Of a DNA stretch of 64,000 nucleotides, positions 40,927-50,321 are shown piece after piece; positions within the stretch are counted from its first letter, which is position 1, and each line of letters begins with the position of its first letter. Location: NCBI RefSeq assembly GCF_014596475.1, contig NZ_MECJ01000002.1, forward strand, positions 496,001-560,000, in the 5' to 3' direction. Source of the stretch: Streptomyces sp. CBMA152. Lineage in GTDB: Bacteria > Actinomycetota > Actinomycetes > Streptomycetales > Streptomycetaceae. Made by a program: the position numbers and the translations under genes. The notes below the pieces were generated by a model. That model searched no databases. It saw only the letters and a list, made by a program, of their open reading frames with translations, and had not been told where the DNA came from.

Positions 40927-41127
40927 ATCCGCCCCCTGCCACGTGGTGTGTTTCCAGGCTAGGTGCCTTCCCGCCGCACGGCGACGGAGTTGCCCGAACA
41001 CCGGGGGAGTGTCCGGCGTCGTCCGGTCAATTCCCGTCCGGTGCGGCCTTGTTCCACGGCGTACGACTTCTGCCGACAGCGTTCGTCCCATGAGGGGAAG
41101 CGGTTGGCGGCGGGGTGCACTGGGCGC

Positions 41128-41337
41128 ATGGAGAACCTGAAGAGCAACGAGAACAGTGGCGACGCGGGTCCGGGTCGGCCCGTCCGGGAACGGATGGCCG
41201 ACCTGGTCGGGCTCCTCTGTCTGCTGGGGGTGGCGACCCTCGTATACGTCGCCACTGGGCCGGAGGCCTTCGCGGCTGTGACGGCCGTGGGTGCGAGCCT
41301 TTTCGCCGGCTGGCGGGGGCGCGGCGAGCGGGAATGA
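41128..41337 (+). CDS. Small membrane protein, unknown
   Basis: A 69-residue protein with an acidic/Asn-rich start (MENLKSNENSGDAGPG) and two close hydrophobic stretches (ADLVGLLCLLGVATLVYVA and AFAAVTAVGASLFAGW), ending RGRGERE. The RBS is weak. It is divergent from the HTH/TPR gene. No family recognised. Confidence 0.5.
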   Translation: MENLKSNENSGDAGPGRPVRERMADLVGLLCLLGVATLVYVATGPEAFAAVTAVGASLFAGWRGRGERE

Positions 41338-41411
41338 GCGGATGCCGGCGCCCGGAGCGGTGTCCGTCATGACAAGCTGTACGTTCCACTGCCCGAACCC
41401 AGGAGGTCACC

Positions 41412-41654
41412 ATGACCGCAGACCACGCACCGCAAGAAGGTTCGGAGCCGACCGAGGCCGAGGGCACCGCCCTGGCGCCGGACGAAGACGGCCAGTACGA
41501 CCTGAAGCGCAAGTTTCGTGAGGCCCTGGCGCGCAAGCGCGGCGTGCAGGCGGACGCCGCCGCCCGCGGTGCGGACTCCGACGCGTCGAAGGTCCGAGGC
41601 GCGCACGGCCCGGCGTCGAGCCAGAAGTCGTTCCGACGCAAGAGCGGCGGCTGA
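41412..41654 (+). CDS. DUF5302-family small protein
   Basis: An 80-residue hydrophilic protein common in Streptomyces. It has an acidic N-terminus (EGSEPTEAEGTALAPDEDGQ), then a basic helical segment (YDLKRKFREALARKRG) and a basic end (QKSFRRKSGG). AGGAGG lies at ideal spacing. The role of DUF5302 is unknown. A very strong hairpin terminator follows. Confidence 0.85.
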   Translation: MTADHAPQEGSEPTEAEGTALAPDEDGQYDLKRKFREALARKRGVQADAAARGADSDASKVRGAHGPASSQKSFRRKSGG

Positions 41655-41676
41655 GACCGAGAAGGTCGCCCACAGA

Positions 41677-41727
41677 ACTGGGCGGGATACGGACCGGCAC
41701 TCCATGCCGGTCCGTATCCCGCCCAGT
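41677..41727. terminator. Perfect 23-bp hairpin
   Basis: Bases 41677-41699 and 41705-41727 are exact reverse complements with a CTCCA loop. It lies between the DUF5302 gene and the convergent DUF4157 gene and should stop transcription in both directions. Confidence 0.88.
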
Positions 41728-41790
41728 CCGAGGCGTCGCTTTCCGAGCTGTTGCTTTACGTCGACCCGGTCGGCAGGCGGGCCGCACGCG

Positions 41791-43482
41791 TCACACTCTG
41801 GTGTCAATATCCATTGGCTGATCGATGTCCATCGAGTTGGTTGCCGCGGATGTCGTCGCGGCAGCCGGCTCGGCGTCCGAATCGGAATCCGTGTCGTTCG
41901 CCCAGTTCACCCGCCGCATGGCGTTTTGGTGATCCTTGCACTGAAGCTCCAGGGTCGCGAATGTACCCCCGGCCGTCGTGACCGCGTCGTCGATTTCCCT
42001 GGCCAGGGCGGCTGCCCCTTCGATGGAGTAGTTCTCCATGAGGACATTGGCGGATATGCTGGGCCAATAAGGGCCGGGCCTGGCTCCGGTTCCCCGGTAG
42101 AGACTGAAGTAACAGGCCACGCAGGGCCGTTTGGTGCCGGCGATCATGTCGGGCGTGACCTTCGGACCTGCCCCCATCAGATCCTTCAGTCCCATGCCCG
42201 CGAAGTCCGGGTCGTTCTGCTTGAGGGCTACGTCGATACGCCGTTCGGCATGGAGCCCTTCCTGCTTGCCGGGTACTCCCGCCGGGATCTCCGGCTTTCC
42301 GGTGAGCGTCGCGATGATTCCTTCGAATTCCTTGGGAATCTCACCTGCTTGGACGGCGGGATTGAGGAGCCTGTCGGTAGCCTTCTTGGTGTGCCGGGCT
42401 TCGCGCTTCGTCGGGTTGTCCGTCATTCCGGCTATGAGGGCCCGAACGAAGTCGCTGCCCGTCGGCTGTGACGTGGCGAGCGCGGACAGTGCGGTGTTCT
42501 GGGCGTTCCTGTTCGCGGAGATGTACAGCTTGCCGCCGTGGATCGCCGCCTGTACCTCTTCGGGCTTCATTTCTGCGGCTTTGAGATAGTTGAGCGTGAT
42601 GGTCGATATCCAGCGCAGCGCCTGCCTGTTCTTCTCGCCCTCCTCGTACTTCCGGGGGCTGCGGACGTTCTGGCTGCTGCCGTAGAGAGCGTTGCTCTTG
42701 TTCGCGGTGAGCTTGAGGTCCCCGGGCGCGGCATCTGCGGCCGCCGGTGTGGCCTTGTGCAGGGTGAGGCTCTGATTCGCTCCCAGCGCACTCCAGCCGA
42801 GAGCCACCAGCGCGGCCCTCAGATGCGTGGAGATCTTCGTCATGGGGTCCTGCGCCGACCGTCTGGCGGCCGCTTCCGTGGTCGGTCCGTTCGCGACCGC
42901 GCCGCGGAGCACCGGCGGCTTGGGAATGGCCCGCTTTCTGGTCGTGGCCTTCCGCGTGGGCTTCTTGATCGTCACCCGTTGCACGGTCGGCGGCTGAGCT
43001 GTTGTGCGTGGCGCGGTAGCGGTGCCTTCGGCGACGCCGGAGGTGTAGGCGCGGGCGCCCACTTCGGCGGTGGAGGCCTTGGCCGCGCTGTCGTTGTGGA
43101 CGCGCACGTCGGAGAAGTCCGCGCCGAGCCGGGCCTCCATGTCCGTACGGGTCGTATCGTCGAGCGGTCGGCCGCCGGAACGCAGGACGTCGTGGACAGC
43201 GGAGCGCTGCACCTGCGGCTGCCCGACCTGCTGGTGCCCGCATCCGGCGCCGTGCTGGTGCTGCTCCTGCGCCCAGGAGTGGCCGGCCGCCCGAAGCATC
43301 TGGACGGCTGCCGCGTTCCCCGCGGTGGCCTGCAAGGCGAGGATTCCCCCGAGCGGCGTCCTGTCCCCGGTCGCGGGCTTACGGGCCGAGGTCCGGCCCT
43401 TGTGGGTGCCGGTCGATGTGGCGTTGTCCTGGTCGTGCAAAGGAGGGCTTCTTTCCGCGCGGGAATCCAACTCCTCCTGCAT
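41791..43482 (-). CDS. DUF4157 protein with C-terminal deaminase-like domain (candidate toxin)
   Basis: A 563-residue protein without a signal peptide. Residues about 95-160 are DUF4157-like (LRSGGRPLDDTTRTDMEARL, FSDVRVHNDSAAKAS, VGARAYTSGVAE), but the later HELTH-type metalloprotease part of DUF4157 is missing. A basic linker (KKPTRKATTRKR) follows. The last 320 residues end in a zinc-deaminase-like signature, with His411-Ala-Glu413 (GLHAERRIDVAL) and Pro453-Cys454...Cys457 (KRPCVACYFSLY). DUF4157 is a known mark of cargo of extracellular contractile injection systems, and deaminase folds occur in bacterial toxins. No structural injection genes or clear immunity gene are in the window. The start at 43482 lacks a good SD. 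Confidence 0.72.
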   Translation of the reverse strand: MQEELDSRAERSPPLHDQDNATSTGTHKGRTSARKPATGDRTPLGGILALQATAGNAAAVQMLRAAGHSWAQEQHQHGAGCGHQQVGQPQVQRSAVHDVLRSGGRPLDDTTRTDMEARLGADFSDVRVHNDSAAKASTAEVGARAYTSGVAEGTATAPRTTAQPPTVQRVTIKKPTRKATTRKRAIPKPPVLRGAVANGPTTEAAARRSAQDPMTKISTHLRAALVALGWSALGANQSLTLHKATPAAADAAPGDLKLTANKSNALYGSSQNVRSPRKYEEGEKNRQALRWISTITLNYLKAAEMKPEEVQAAIHGGKLYISANRNAQNTALSALATSQPTGSDFVRALIAGMTDNPTKREARHTKKATDRLLNPAVQAGEIPKEFEGIIATLTGKPEIPAGVPGKQEGLHAERRIDVALKQNDPDFAGMGLKDLMGAGPKVTPDMIAGTKRPCVACYFSLYRGTGARPGPYWPSISANVLMENYSIEGAAALAREIDDAVTTAGGTFATLELQCKDHQNAMRRVNWANDTDSDSDAEPAAATTSAATNSMDIDQPMDIDTRV

Positions 43483-43647
43483 ACGCGGTACGTAACGTCG
43501 GGGCCAGGTACCCGAGGGCAGTGTGGGCCGGTCGTTAGGGCAGAACGACGTAGGCCGGTGACAGCGGATCGGGCCGTGCCTTGGTGCGTCCTCGCGGCGC
43601 GGTGAATTCGGTTGCTCGGGATTGGGAGCGTCCGCGAGGGTTTGGCC

Positions 43648-44475
43648 ATGACGCATCCTGCGCAAGGACCCCGGACCGCGCCTGCGCTGGCCGAGGAGAT
43701 CCTCGCCTACTACCAGCAGGGCAAGGAGGACGGGCGGCTGCGCGCGGGCAGACGCCGTCTTGAGCTGCTGCGGACCCAGGACGTGCTGCGCAGGCTGCTG
43801 CCGTCGGCGCCCGCGAAGATCCTGGATGTGGGCGGCGGCAGCGGCGTCCACGCCGAGTGGCTGGCACGGGACGGTCACGTCGTGGACCTGGTCGACCCGG
43901 TACCGCTGCACATCGAGCAGGCCGGACGGCTGCCAGGCGTGCGCGCCCGGCTCGGCGACGCGCGCGCATTGCCCTTCGCGGACGACTCCTTCGACGTGGT
44001 GCTGCTGCTCGGGCCGCTTTACCACCTCGCGGAGGCGGACGATCGTACGCACGCGCTGGCCGAGGCGTACCGCGTTCTCCGCTCCGGAGGCTTGCTGGTC
44101 ACCGCCACGATCAACCGATTCGCCGGGCTCCACGACGCACTCAACCGGGAGCGCTACTTCGACCCTTCCCGGCGTTCCCGGATCGAAGCCGCGGCCCGGG
44201 ACGGGCGGTTGTGCAACGAGGGTGGGAACGCCCTCTTCACCACCGCGTACTTCCACCAGCCTCCCGAGATCGCACGTGACCTCGAACGCGCTGGGTTCAC
44301 CCCGGTTGGCCAGTACGGGGTGGAGGGTGCTGCCTGGCTGATGGGCGAGGTTGGTACGTGGTTGGAGGACGCGGCTCGATGCGAACTGCTCCTGGGTGCT
44401 CTCAGGCTGACCGAGTCGGAGCCGTCGTTGCTCGGGGTCAGTGGTCACCTGCTGACGGCCGGTGGCAAGCCGTAG
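43648..44475 (+). CDS. SAM-dependent class I methyltransferase
   Basis: A 275-residue Rossmann methyltransferase. Motif I is KILDVGGGSGVHAEWLARDG, then the acidic VVDLVDPVPLHIEQA, GDARALPFADDSFDVVLLLG (post-I/II) and LYHLAEADDRTHALAEAYRV. The substrate-binding end is not diagnostic. GAGGG lies eight bases before the ATG at 43648. It is divergent from the DUF4157 gene. Likely methylates a small metabolite. Confidence 0.9.
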   Translation: MTHPAQGPRTAPALAEEILAYYQQGKEDGRLRAGRRRLELLRTQDVLRRLLPSAPAKILDVGGGSGVHAEWLARDGHVVDLVDPVPLHIEQAGRLPGVRARLGDARALPFADDSFDVVLLLGPLYHLAEADDRTHALAEAYRVLRSGGLLVTATINRFAGLHDALNRERYFDPSRRSRIEAAARDGRLCNEGGNALFTTAYFHQPPEIARDLERAGFTPVGQYGVEGAAWLMGEVGTWLEDAARCELLLGALRLTESEPSLLGVSGHLLTAGGKP

Positions 44476-44503
44476 CTGCGACCGGCCGGTCTGCGGGCGG
44501 GGC

Positions 44504-47500
44504 TCAGCCTTCGTATGTGGCCAGCCGTTCCGGTATGGGGATGCCCAGGCGTACGTGGAGGGTGTGGGCAGCGCGTAGGCAGGTCGCCGCGCGTTCGGTG
44601 TTGCCCGCTGCGGACAGCGTGGTGCCGAGGTCTAGCAGAGCGACGGCCTGTAGTGGGTCGTTGCCGAGCCGTCGTGCGCCCGCGAGGCTGCGTTCCAGGT
44701 GCGCCGCTGCCTGTTCGTACCGGCCGAGTGTGTGCAGTGCCTCGCCCAGGCCGCGCTCGACGAGGAGTTCCATGTGCTCGGAGCCGATCTGTCGGCAGCC
44801 ATGGAGGGCTTCGGTGTAGCTTGCCACCGCCTCGGCGGGGCGGCCGAGTCGGACCAGGGTGCGGGCCTGGCCCGCCTGTACGTATACGCGTACTGCCGTC
44901 CAGCCGAGGGGCGTCGCGCGGTTCAGGGCGTTGTCGAGGCAGTCGAGGGCTTCGGAGTGGCGGCCCAACTGGCGTAAGGGGTGCGCCGTGTTGTAGCGGG
45001 TCTCCAGCTCGCCCCAGAGGTTGCCGCGCCGGACGTGTACGGCGACGCCCTCACGGAGCAGGGCGAGAGCGGCCTCGTGACACTGGGGGCCGGTGGCTCT
45101 CGTTGTCTCCAACAGGCCGCTCACATTGAGGAGTTGACCGAGCATCGCTTCGTCGCCGGTGGTGCGGCTCAGCTCCAGTGCCCGGTTCACCTGTGCGCGT
45201 CCCTCGTCCCGGCGGCAGACCTGCCACAGTCCGCCGCCCAGTATGTATCGCGCGCGGATCTCGGCGGACGGTTCACCGCGTAGCGCGGCGGCGTCGGCGA
45301 GTGCGGTGGCGGGGCCGTTCAAGTGTGGCCACAGGAAGTCGATTTCGCCGAACGGGTCGAGGGCCAGGAGCAGGTCGGCCGCAGGTGTGATGCGTACGCC
45401 CGGTCTGCGCGCGGCCTGCCGTAATAACCCGAGCAGTGTGTCGAGCTCATCGCGCACCCACTCCTGCCCGGCCGCCGCGTGCTCGAAGCGGACGGGGGTC
45501 GCGCGCGTCGGTGTCATGGCCTCCGGTGTGGTGCAACCGGGGCGGGACAGACGGTAGGCGCCGCGCACTGTGGCCAGGCAGAAGTCGATGAGACGGTCGA
45601 GGGCGGCGTCGGCTTGCGACTCGTTCGTTGTTTCCGGTGTCCGTCTTCCCTGTGCGCCTGCCCCCGCCTCCTCGACCTGCGCCCGTGCGAACAGACGCAG
45701 CAGGTCGTGGTAGCGGTAGCGGCGCTCGCCCGACGACTCCAACAGGCCGACGTCCACAAGCTGTTCGAGCAGCGACTCGGTCTGCCGCTCATCCCTGCCG
45801 AGCAGGGCGGCAGCCATCGGCACCGAGAACACCGGGCCCTCGGCGAGCGAGGCGAGGCGGAACGCCCTCGCGAGCTCGGGCGACAGCTGGTCGTAGCTGA
45901 GCCGGAACGTCGCGTCGACGGCCAGGTCGCCGATCCTGATCTGGTCGAGCCTGTGCTGCTCCTCGGTCAGCCGGTCCACCAGCCAGGCGACCGTCCAGGC
46001 GGGGCGCTGGGCGAGGCGCGCGCCCACGATGCGTACGGCGAGCGGCAGTTGACCGCAGGCGGCGACCAGTTCGGCGGCGGCCTCCGGCTCGGCGGCGATA
46101 CGTTCCCGGCCGACGATCCGGGACAGCAGCGCCATCGCCTCTTCGGTCGAGAAGACGTCCAGCTCGAAGGCCTGGGCCGACGGCAGCGCCAGTCTGACGC
46201 GGCTGGTCACCAGGGCGGCGCAGCCCGGAGTGCCGGGCAGCAGCGGGTTCACCTGCGCCGGGTGGGCCGCGTTGTCGAGGAGTACCAGGACACGGCGTCC
46301 CGTGAGTACGGAGCGGTAGAGCGCCGCCCGTTCGTCGAGACCGTCCGGTACGGATGGGACGCCGAGGGCGCGCAGGAACCGGCCCAGGACCTCCGCCGGT
46401 TCGACGGGGTCTGCCGACATACCGCCGAGGTCCACGTGGAGCTGGCCGTCCGGGTAGCGCTCGCGGACGCGATGGCCGGCGTGCAGGGCGAGCGCGGTCT
46501 TGCCGACGCCGCCGAGACCGGACATCGCGGAGACGACGATCTGCGGGGAATCGGCGTCGAGCGCGGCCAGCAGGTGCTCGACGGCGGCCGTACGACCGGT
46601 GAAGTCCGAGGGTGGAGCCGGGAGTTGGGCGGGCGTGGGGTGTTGGTAGTCCGCGCTTGAGGTGCCGGAAGTGGGACCCGGCGGCGCCTCCGTTTCCGGG
46701 AGCGGACTACTCGTCGCGGCCGGGGACGGCTCGGCGGCAAGGGACGGGTCGGCCCGCAGCACCCGCTCGTACAGATCGCTCAGCTCCGCGTCCGGCTCCA
46801 CGCCGAGTTCGTCGGCGAGTATGGAGCGGCCGTCGGCGTACGAGGCGAGTGCTTCTGCCTGCCGCCCGCTGCGGTAGAGAGCGAGCATCAGCAGGGCCCG
46901 CAGCTTCTCGCGCAGTGGGTGCTCGGCGACGAGGAGAATCAGCTCCGGGACGCTCTCGGCGTGCGCGCCCAGCTCCAGGTCGAGTCGGATACGTAACTCT
47001 GTCGCGGTGAGCCGCTGCTCAATCAGCGCGCTGCGCAGGCTGTCGGCATGCGGTCCCGGTACACCGGTGAGCGGTTCGCCGCGCCATAAGGAGAGCGCTG
47101 AGCGCAGGAGTCGGCGGGCGTCCTCCGGGTCACCGCACTGGGTCGCCTGTCCGGCCTCGGTGATGTACCGGTCGAACTGGTCGATGTCACAGGCGTTTTC
47201 GCCGGTCAGCAGCCGGTAGCCGCCGGGTGCAGAGGCCAGGACGGTCGCAGGCGCGCGCCGTGGCCGACCGGGCTCCAGCTTGCGGCGCAGTTGGAAGATC
47301 TGGCTCTGCAGGATGGACAGCGTCCGCTGCGAAGAGGTGTGCCCCCACACACCGTTCACAAGGTCGTCGACCGTGACCGCCCGGCCTCGCCGTGCCAGCA
47401 GTATCGCCAGGATCGCCCGCTGCTGTGGTGTGAGCGGAATGGGTTCCCCCGCGCCGCGCACCACCTTGACCGGCCCGAGCAGCGCATAGCGAAGTTCGTC

Positions 47501-47509
47501 TCCCTGCAT
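44504..47509 (-). CDS. AfsR/SARP-type regulator with NB-ARC and TPR domains
   Basis: A 1001-residue regulator. It starts with an OmpR-like winged helix (LRYALLGPVKVVRGAGEPIP) and a BTAD domain (about 95-240). A Ser/Pro-rich linker is followed by an NB-ARC STAND ATPase with the P-loop SAMSGLGGVGKTALALHAGH and the Walker B segment RRVLVLLDNAA. Then come a winged helix (FRLSYDQLSPELARAFRLAS) and C-terminal TPRs (ARTLVRLGRPAEAVASYTEA, GLGEALHTLGRYEQAAAHLE). This is the AfsR layout, which activates secondary metabolism. Target genes are not obvious; the DUF3533 gene upstream on the same strand may be linked. Confidence 0.92.
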   Translation of the reverse strand: MQGDELRYALLGPVKVVRGAGEPIPLTPQQRAILAILLARRGRAVTVDDLVNGVWGHTSSQRTLSILQSQIFQLRRKLEPGRPRRAPATVLASAPGGYRLLTGENACDIDQFDRYITEAGQATQCGDPEDARRLLRSALSLWRGEPLTGVPGPHADSLRSALIEQRLTATELRIRLDLELGAHAESVPELILLVAEHPLREKLRALLMLALYRSGRQAEALASYADGRSILADELGVEPDAELSDLYERVLRADPSLAAEPSPAATSSPLPETEAPPGPTSGTSSADYQHPTPAQLPAPPSDFTGRTAAVEHLLAALDADSPQIVVSAMSGLGGVGKTALALHAGHRVRERYPDGQLHVDLGGMSADPVEPAEVLGRFLRALGVPSVPDGLDERAALYRSVLTGRRVLVLLDNAAHPAQVNPLLPGTPGCAALVTSRVRLALPSAQAFELDVFSTEEAMALLSRIVGRERIAAEPEAAAELVAACGQLPLAVRIVGARLAQRPAWTVAWLVDRLTEEQHRLDQIRIGDLAVDATFRLSYDQLSPELARAFRLASLAEGPVFSVPMAAALLGRDERQTESLLEQLVDVGLLESSGERRYRYHDLLRLFARAQVEEAGAGAQGRRTPETTNESQADAALDRLIDFCLATVRGAYRLSRPGCTTPEAMTPTRATPVRFEHAAAGQEWVRDELDTLLGLLRQAARRPGVRITPAADLLLALDPFGEIDFLWPHLNGPATALADAAALRGEPSAEIRARYILGGGLWQVCRRDEGRAQVNRALELSRTTGDEAMLGQLLNVSGLLETTRATGPQCHEAALALLREGVAVHVRRGNLWGELETRYNTAHPLRQLGRHSEALDCLDNALNRATPLGWTAVRVYVQAGQARTLVRLGRPAEAVASYTEALHGCRQIGSEHMELLVERGLGEALHTLGRYEQAAAHLERSLAGARRLGNDPLQAVALLDLGTTLSAAGNTERAATCLRAAHTLHVRLGIPIPERLATYEG

Positions 47510-47660
47510 GGTCCCCCCGTGCTTTCGAGTGTTGCTCCCATGTGCCCCTGTGCTGCCTGAATTTTTCCGTACATTTTAGTGAGCACAGCGGTACGAGTGG
47601 GAGTGGTTGGCCGTCCTCGGCGGGTCGCGGGATGTTCCTGGCGCTGTCCGGGCAACGCAC

Positions 47661-48953
47661 CTACGCGTTCTCCGGAACCATCCGGTGCAGACCCTTGCGG
47701 TCGTAGTACGAGGTCGCGGCCAGGCCGAAGGCCAGGGTCAGTACCACCGCCACGCCGATCATGATCCAGGCGCGGGTGAGACCGGCCTCGGCGCGCGCGT
47801 CGAAGTACAGGATGGCCCGCACACCGCCGCCCAACTGCCGCATCGGTTCGAACACGGCGAGCCAGCGGTAGAAGCCGGGCAGCGCCTCCAGAGGAATCGT
47901 CGTGCCGGAGGAGGGCAGGGCGAGCACGATGAAGACGAACATGCTGACGAGCTGTCCGATGCCGCCGAACGCCGCGTTGATGGCCTGCGTCCCGAGGCCC
48001 ACCGTGGCGGTGGCGCAGAACGAGAACACCCACAGCAGCCACAGGTGCGAGGCGTCGATGCCCAGGATCACCACACACGCCAGCATGATCAGACCGGACG
48101 TCAGCGCGGCGATCGCGATGGACATCACCCACTTGATGATCAGGGTCCGCTTGCGGTTGATCGGTACGACGGGGCGGCGGGTGTGCCACGGGCCGATCTC
48201 GCTGTCCGCGTAGCCCAGGCCCACGTCGACGCCGTTGCTGATGACGTTGCCGCCCATGAATCCGGCGAGCACCAGCAGCAGGGTGTAGTAGAAGGCGGTC
48301 AGGCCCAGACCGCTGTGCGCGCCGATCGGGTGGCCGACCTTGACCGCGACGGTGATCGGGTCGGCGAGCAGCAGCCGCGCCGTGCCGCTCGCGCCGGGAG
48401 CGGCCGCGGTCAGCGTCTTGCCGAGCTGCAGCGAGGCCTGGTGCGCGGCCGTCTGGTTGATGGTGCTGGCGAAGGAGGAGGCGAGGCTGCCGACGCCCGG
48501 GTTGGTGAGGACGATCAGTGTGGGCCGTGCCGGGGTCGCCGCTGCGGCGCTGGGGAGCGCCGCCACGGCCGCGGTGAAGTTCTCGGGCACCTCCAGCACG
48601 CCGTAGAGCTTGCCCGAGGCCAACTGCTGCTGGGCTGTGGTCTGGTCCAACTGCCGCCAGGACGCCTGCTTCCCGGGGGCGGAGGCGATGGAGTCCGTGA
48701 TCCGGCGGCCGAGGTCGGTCTGCTGACCGGCCAGGACGGCACCTCGGTCGACGCTGACCAGGCCGATGGGCAGCCGGTGCAGATGCGCGTTGGGGTTGAC
48801 GACGCCGCCCATGTAGAAGAGCGAGAGCAGCAGCACCGCCAGCGAGACGATGACCGTGGGGAACTGCCAGATCTTGGGGTTGCGCAGCACCTGGCCCGGG
48901 CGTGCCCCACCCGGCCTTGCCGGGGCCGCTGGGGGCTGGACGGGGGAAGTCAT
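47661..48953 (-). CDS. YhgE/Pip or DUF3533-like membrane protein (ABC-2-type permease fold)
   Basis: A 430-residue membrane protein. One N-terminal helix (FPTVIVSLAVLLLSLFYMGG) is followed by a large external domain with GRRITDSIASAPGKQASWRQ and GKLYGVLEVPENFTAAVAAL. Five or six C-terminal helices follow (FYYTLLLVLAGFMGGNVIS, GLIMLACVVILGI, LVSMFVFIVLALPSSGTTIP). This is the phage-infection-protein/ABC-2 layout. GGAG lies six bases before the ATG at 48953. Family members export or sense small molecules or serve as phage/peptide receptors. There is no ATPase beside it. Confidence 0.82.
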   Translation of the reverse strand: MTSPVQPPAAPARPGGARPGQVLRNPKIWQFPTVIVSLAVLLLSLFYMGGVVNPNAHLHRLPIGLVSVDRGAVLAGQQTDLGRRITDSIASAPGKQASWRQLDQTTAQQQLASGKLYGVLEVPENFTAAVAALPSAAAATPARPTLIVLTNPGVGSLASSFASTINQTAAHQASLQLGKTLTAAAPGASGTARLLLADPITVAVKVGHPIGAHSGLGLTAFYYTLLLVLAGFMGGNVISNGVDVGLGYADSEIGPWHTRRPVVPINRKRTLIIKWVMSIAIAALTSGLIMLACVVILGIDASHLWLLWVFSFCATATVGLGTQAINAAFGGIGQLVSMFVFIVLALPSSGTTIPLEALPGFYRWLAVFEPMRQLGGGVRAILYFDARAEAGLTRAWIMIGVAVVLTLAFGLAATSYYDRKGLHRMVPENA

Positions 48954-49134
48954 GGCACTCCAGGGGCTTCGGCAGGTAGGCAGCAGGGGCAACCTAACCG
49001 TGCCCACGCCCTCAGCCCGGCGCCCCACGCGCCCCGCCCGGTGTTTCCATCCGACGGCCGAAGGACTCGTACGGTATCGACCGGGGCGCGCCGTCACCAC
49101 CGACTTGGGTATGACGGTGATCGAGGCTCGTCGG

Positions 49135-50088
49135 CTATCCGGCTGCGGGCTCGGCGCCGGCGGGTACTTCGTAGATCTTTCCGTCGACACCGGACCGGTA
49201 GAGCTTGCCCGCCGAGAACCCGTGGTCGCCGTGTCCGTAGGTGATCTGCGTGGACAGGTACATCCCCGACTGGACGGCGCAGAGGGTGCCGCCCTGGGCC
49301 CGCCAGATCTGTCCCGCCGTGTGGGTGGCGATCAGCGGGCGTCCTTGGCTGTCGAGCGTGAGTCCGTCGGGGAGGGCGAGCGCGTCGGAGAGGCTGGTGG
49401 AGATCCAGCGCTGCGGGTGTGCCGGGTCGTTGACGGGGATGCGGTAGAGCCCGGGGGCGACGGTCGTCTGGATGACGTAGACCTGGCCTCCGTCGGGTGA
49501 GACGGCGATCCCGTTCGGCTGTGCCACCTGCGCCCACGCGGGGTCGACCCGGCCGTCCGGTGTGACGCGACCGATGTGGTGGCCGCCCACAGTCGTGGTG
49601 TAGACGGTGCCGTCGGGCGCGAGAGCGACGCCGTCGATACCGCCAAGGCCCGAGGCGTACGTGGTGACCTTGCCGGACTCCGGGTCGATCTGCAGCAGTT
49701 TCGAGGTGGGGAAGACGTCACCGGTGAGTGAGTGCCCGACGTCGTTGCCCGTACCGACGAGCAGTTGGCCGTCCTCGCGGATGACGATTCCGCCGTTGGC
49801 GCCGACGTTCGGGGTGAGAGCGACGGGCGTGCTGCCGGGGGCGTCGATGCGGTAGACCCGGCCGGTGAAGTACGCGGTGGCGAACATCCGGCCCTGCTTG
49901 TCGACGGCGATCGACTCGACCCAGTCGGGGATGTGCGCGACCTGGACGGGCGGTGCCGACGGGGTGGCGTCGCATGCGGGTGCCGCGTGGGCGGAGGCCG
50001 GTGTGAGCAGAGCCGCGGTCGCGGCCAGCGCGACCGCCAGCATGCCGCTTCGGCGCAGCCCGCGTATCGGGGTATGGGGAATGTTCAT
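49135..50088 (-). CDS. Secreted SMP-30/gluconolactonase-like beta-propeller
   Basis: A 317-residue exported protein. The signal peptide (MLAVALAATAALLTPASAHA) is followed by repeating blades: WVESIAVDKQGRMFATAYFT, GGIVIREDGQLLVGTGNDVG, IDGVALAPDGTVYTTTVGGH, NGIAVSPDGGQVYVIQTT and PDGLTLDSQGRPLIATHTAG. The two Cys (PACDATP, LCAVQS) may link the propeller ends. A lactonase or binding role is likely, and metal ligands are plausible but not resolved. The ATG at 50088 is preferred over the TTG at 50100. A 233-base gap upstream holds no gene. Confidence 0.82.
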   Translation of the reverse strand: MNIPHTPIRGLRRSGMLAVALAATAALLTPASAHAAPACDATPSAPPVQVAHIPDWVESIAVDKQGRMFATAYFTGRVYRIDAPGSTPVALTPNVGANGGIVIREDGQLLVGTGNDVGHSLTGDVFPTSKLLQIDPESGKVTTYASGLGGIDGVALAPDGTVYTTTVGGHHIGRVTPDGRVDPAWAQVAQPNGIAVSPDGGQVYVIQTTVAPGLYRIPVNDPAHPQRWISTSLSDALALPDGLTLDSQGRPLIATHTAGQIWRAQGGTLCAVQSGMYLSTQITYGHGDHGFSAGKLYRSGVDGKIYEVPAGAEPAAG

Positions 50089-50321
50089 GGGCGTCGTCAA
50101 TTCCCTTTCAGTCTCCGACGTTTGGCTGGTTGGTGAGACGTCGGCTCCTGATCTTCCGGCACCGGCGAGTACGGCGCCGCAACTATTGAGCCAAGGACGG
50201 CTGTTGGCCGACTCTCCTCCATCACCGGCCCCGCCAGATGCTGGAGGCGCTGGTGAGGTGAGCCGGGTGGTGCCGCCCGTACGGTCGGGGCGGCACCACC
50301 CGGGCTACCGGTGGTGGGGCC

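Noticed and set aside
42538..43605. Plus-strand frame opposite the DUF4157 gene
   Set aside because: Antisense shadow; the minus strand carries recognisable DUF4157 and deaminase-like motifs.
45479..46660. Plus-strand frame opposite the SARP regulator
   Set aside because: Shadow of the NB-ARC region; no RBS or family match.
47607..49244. 545-codon plus-strand frame opposite the membrane protein
   Set aside because: Low-complexity antisense frame; the minus-strand gene has clear membrane helices.
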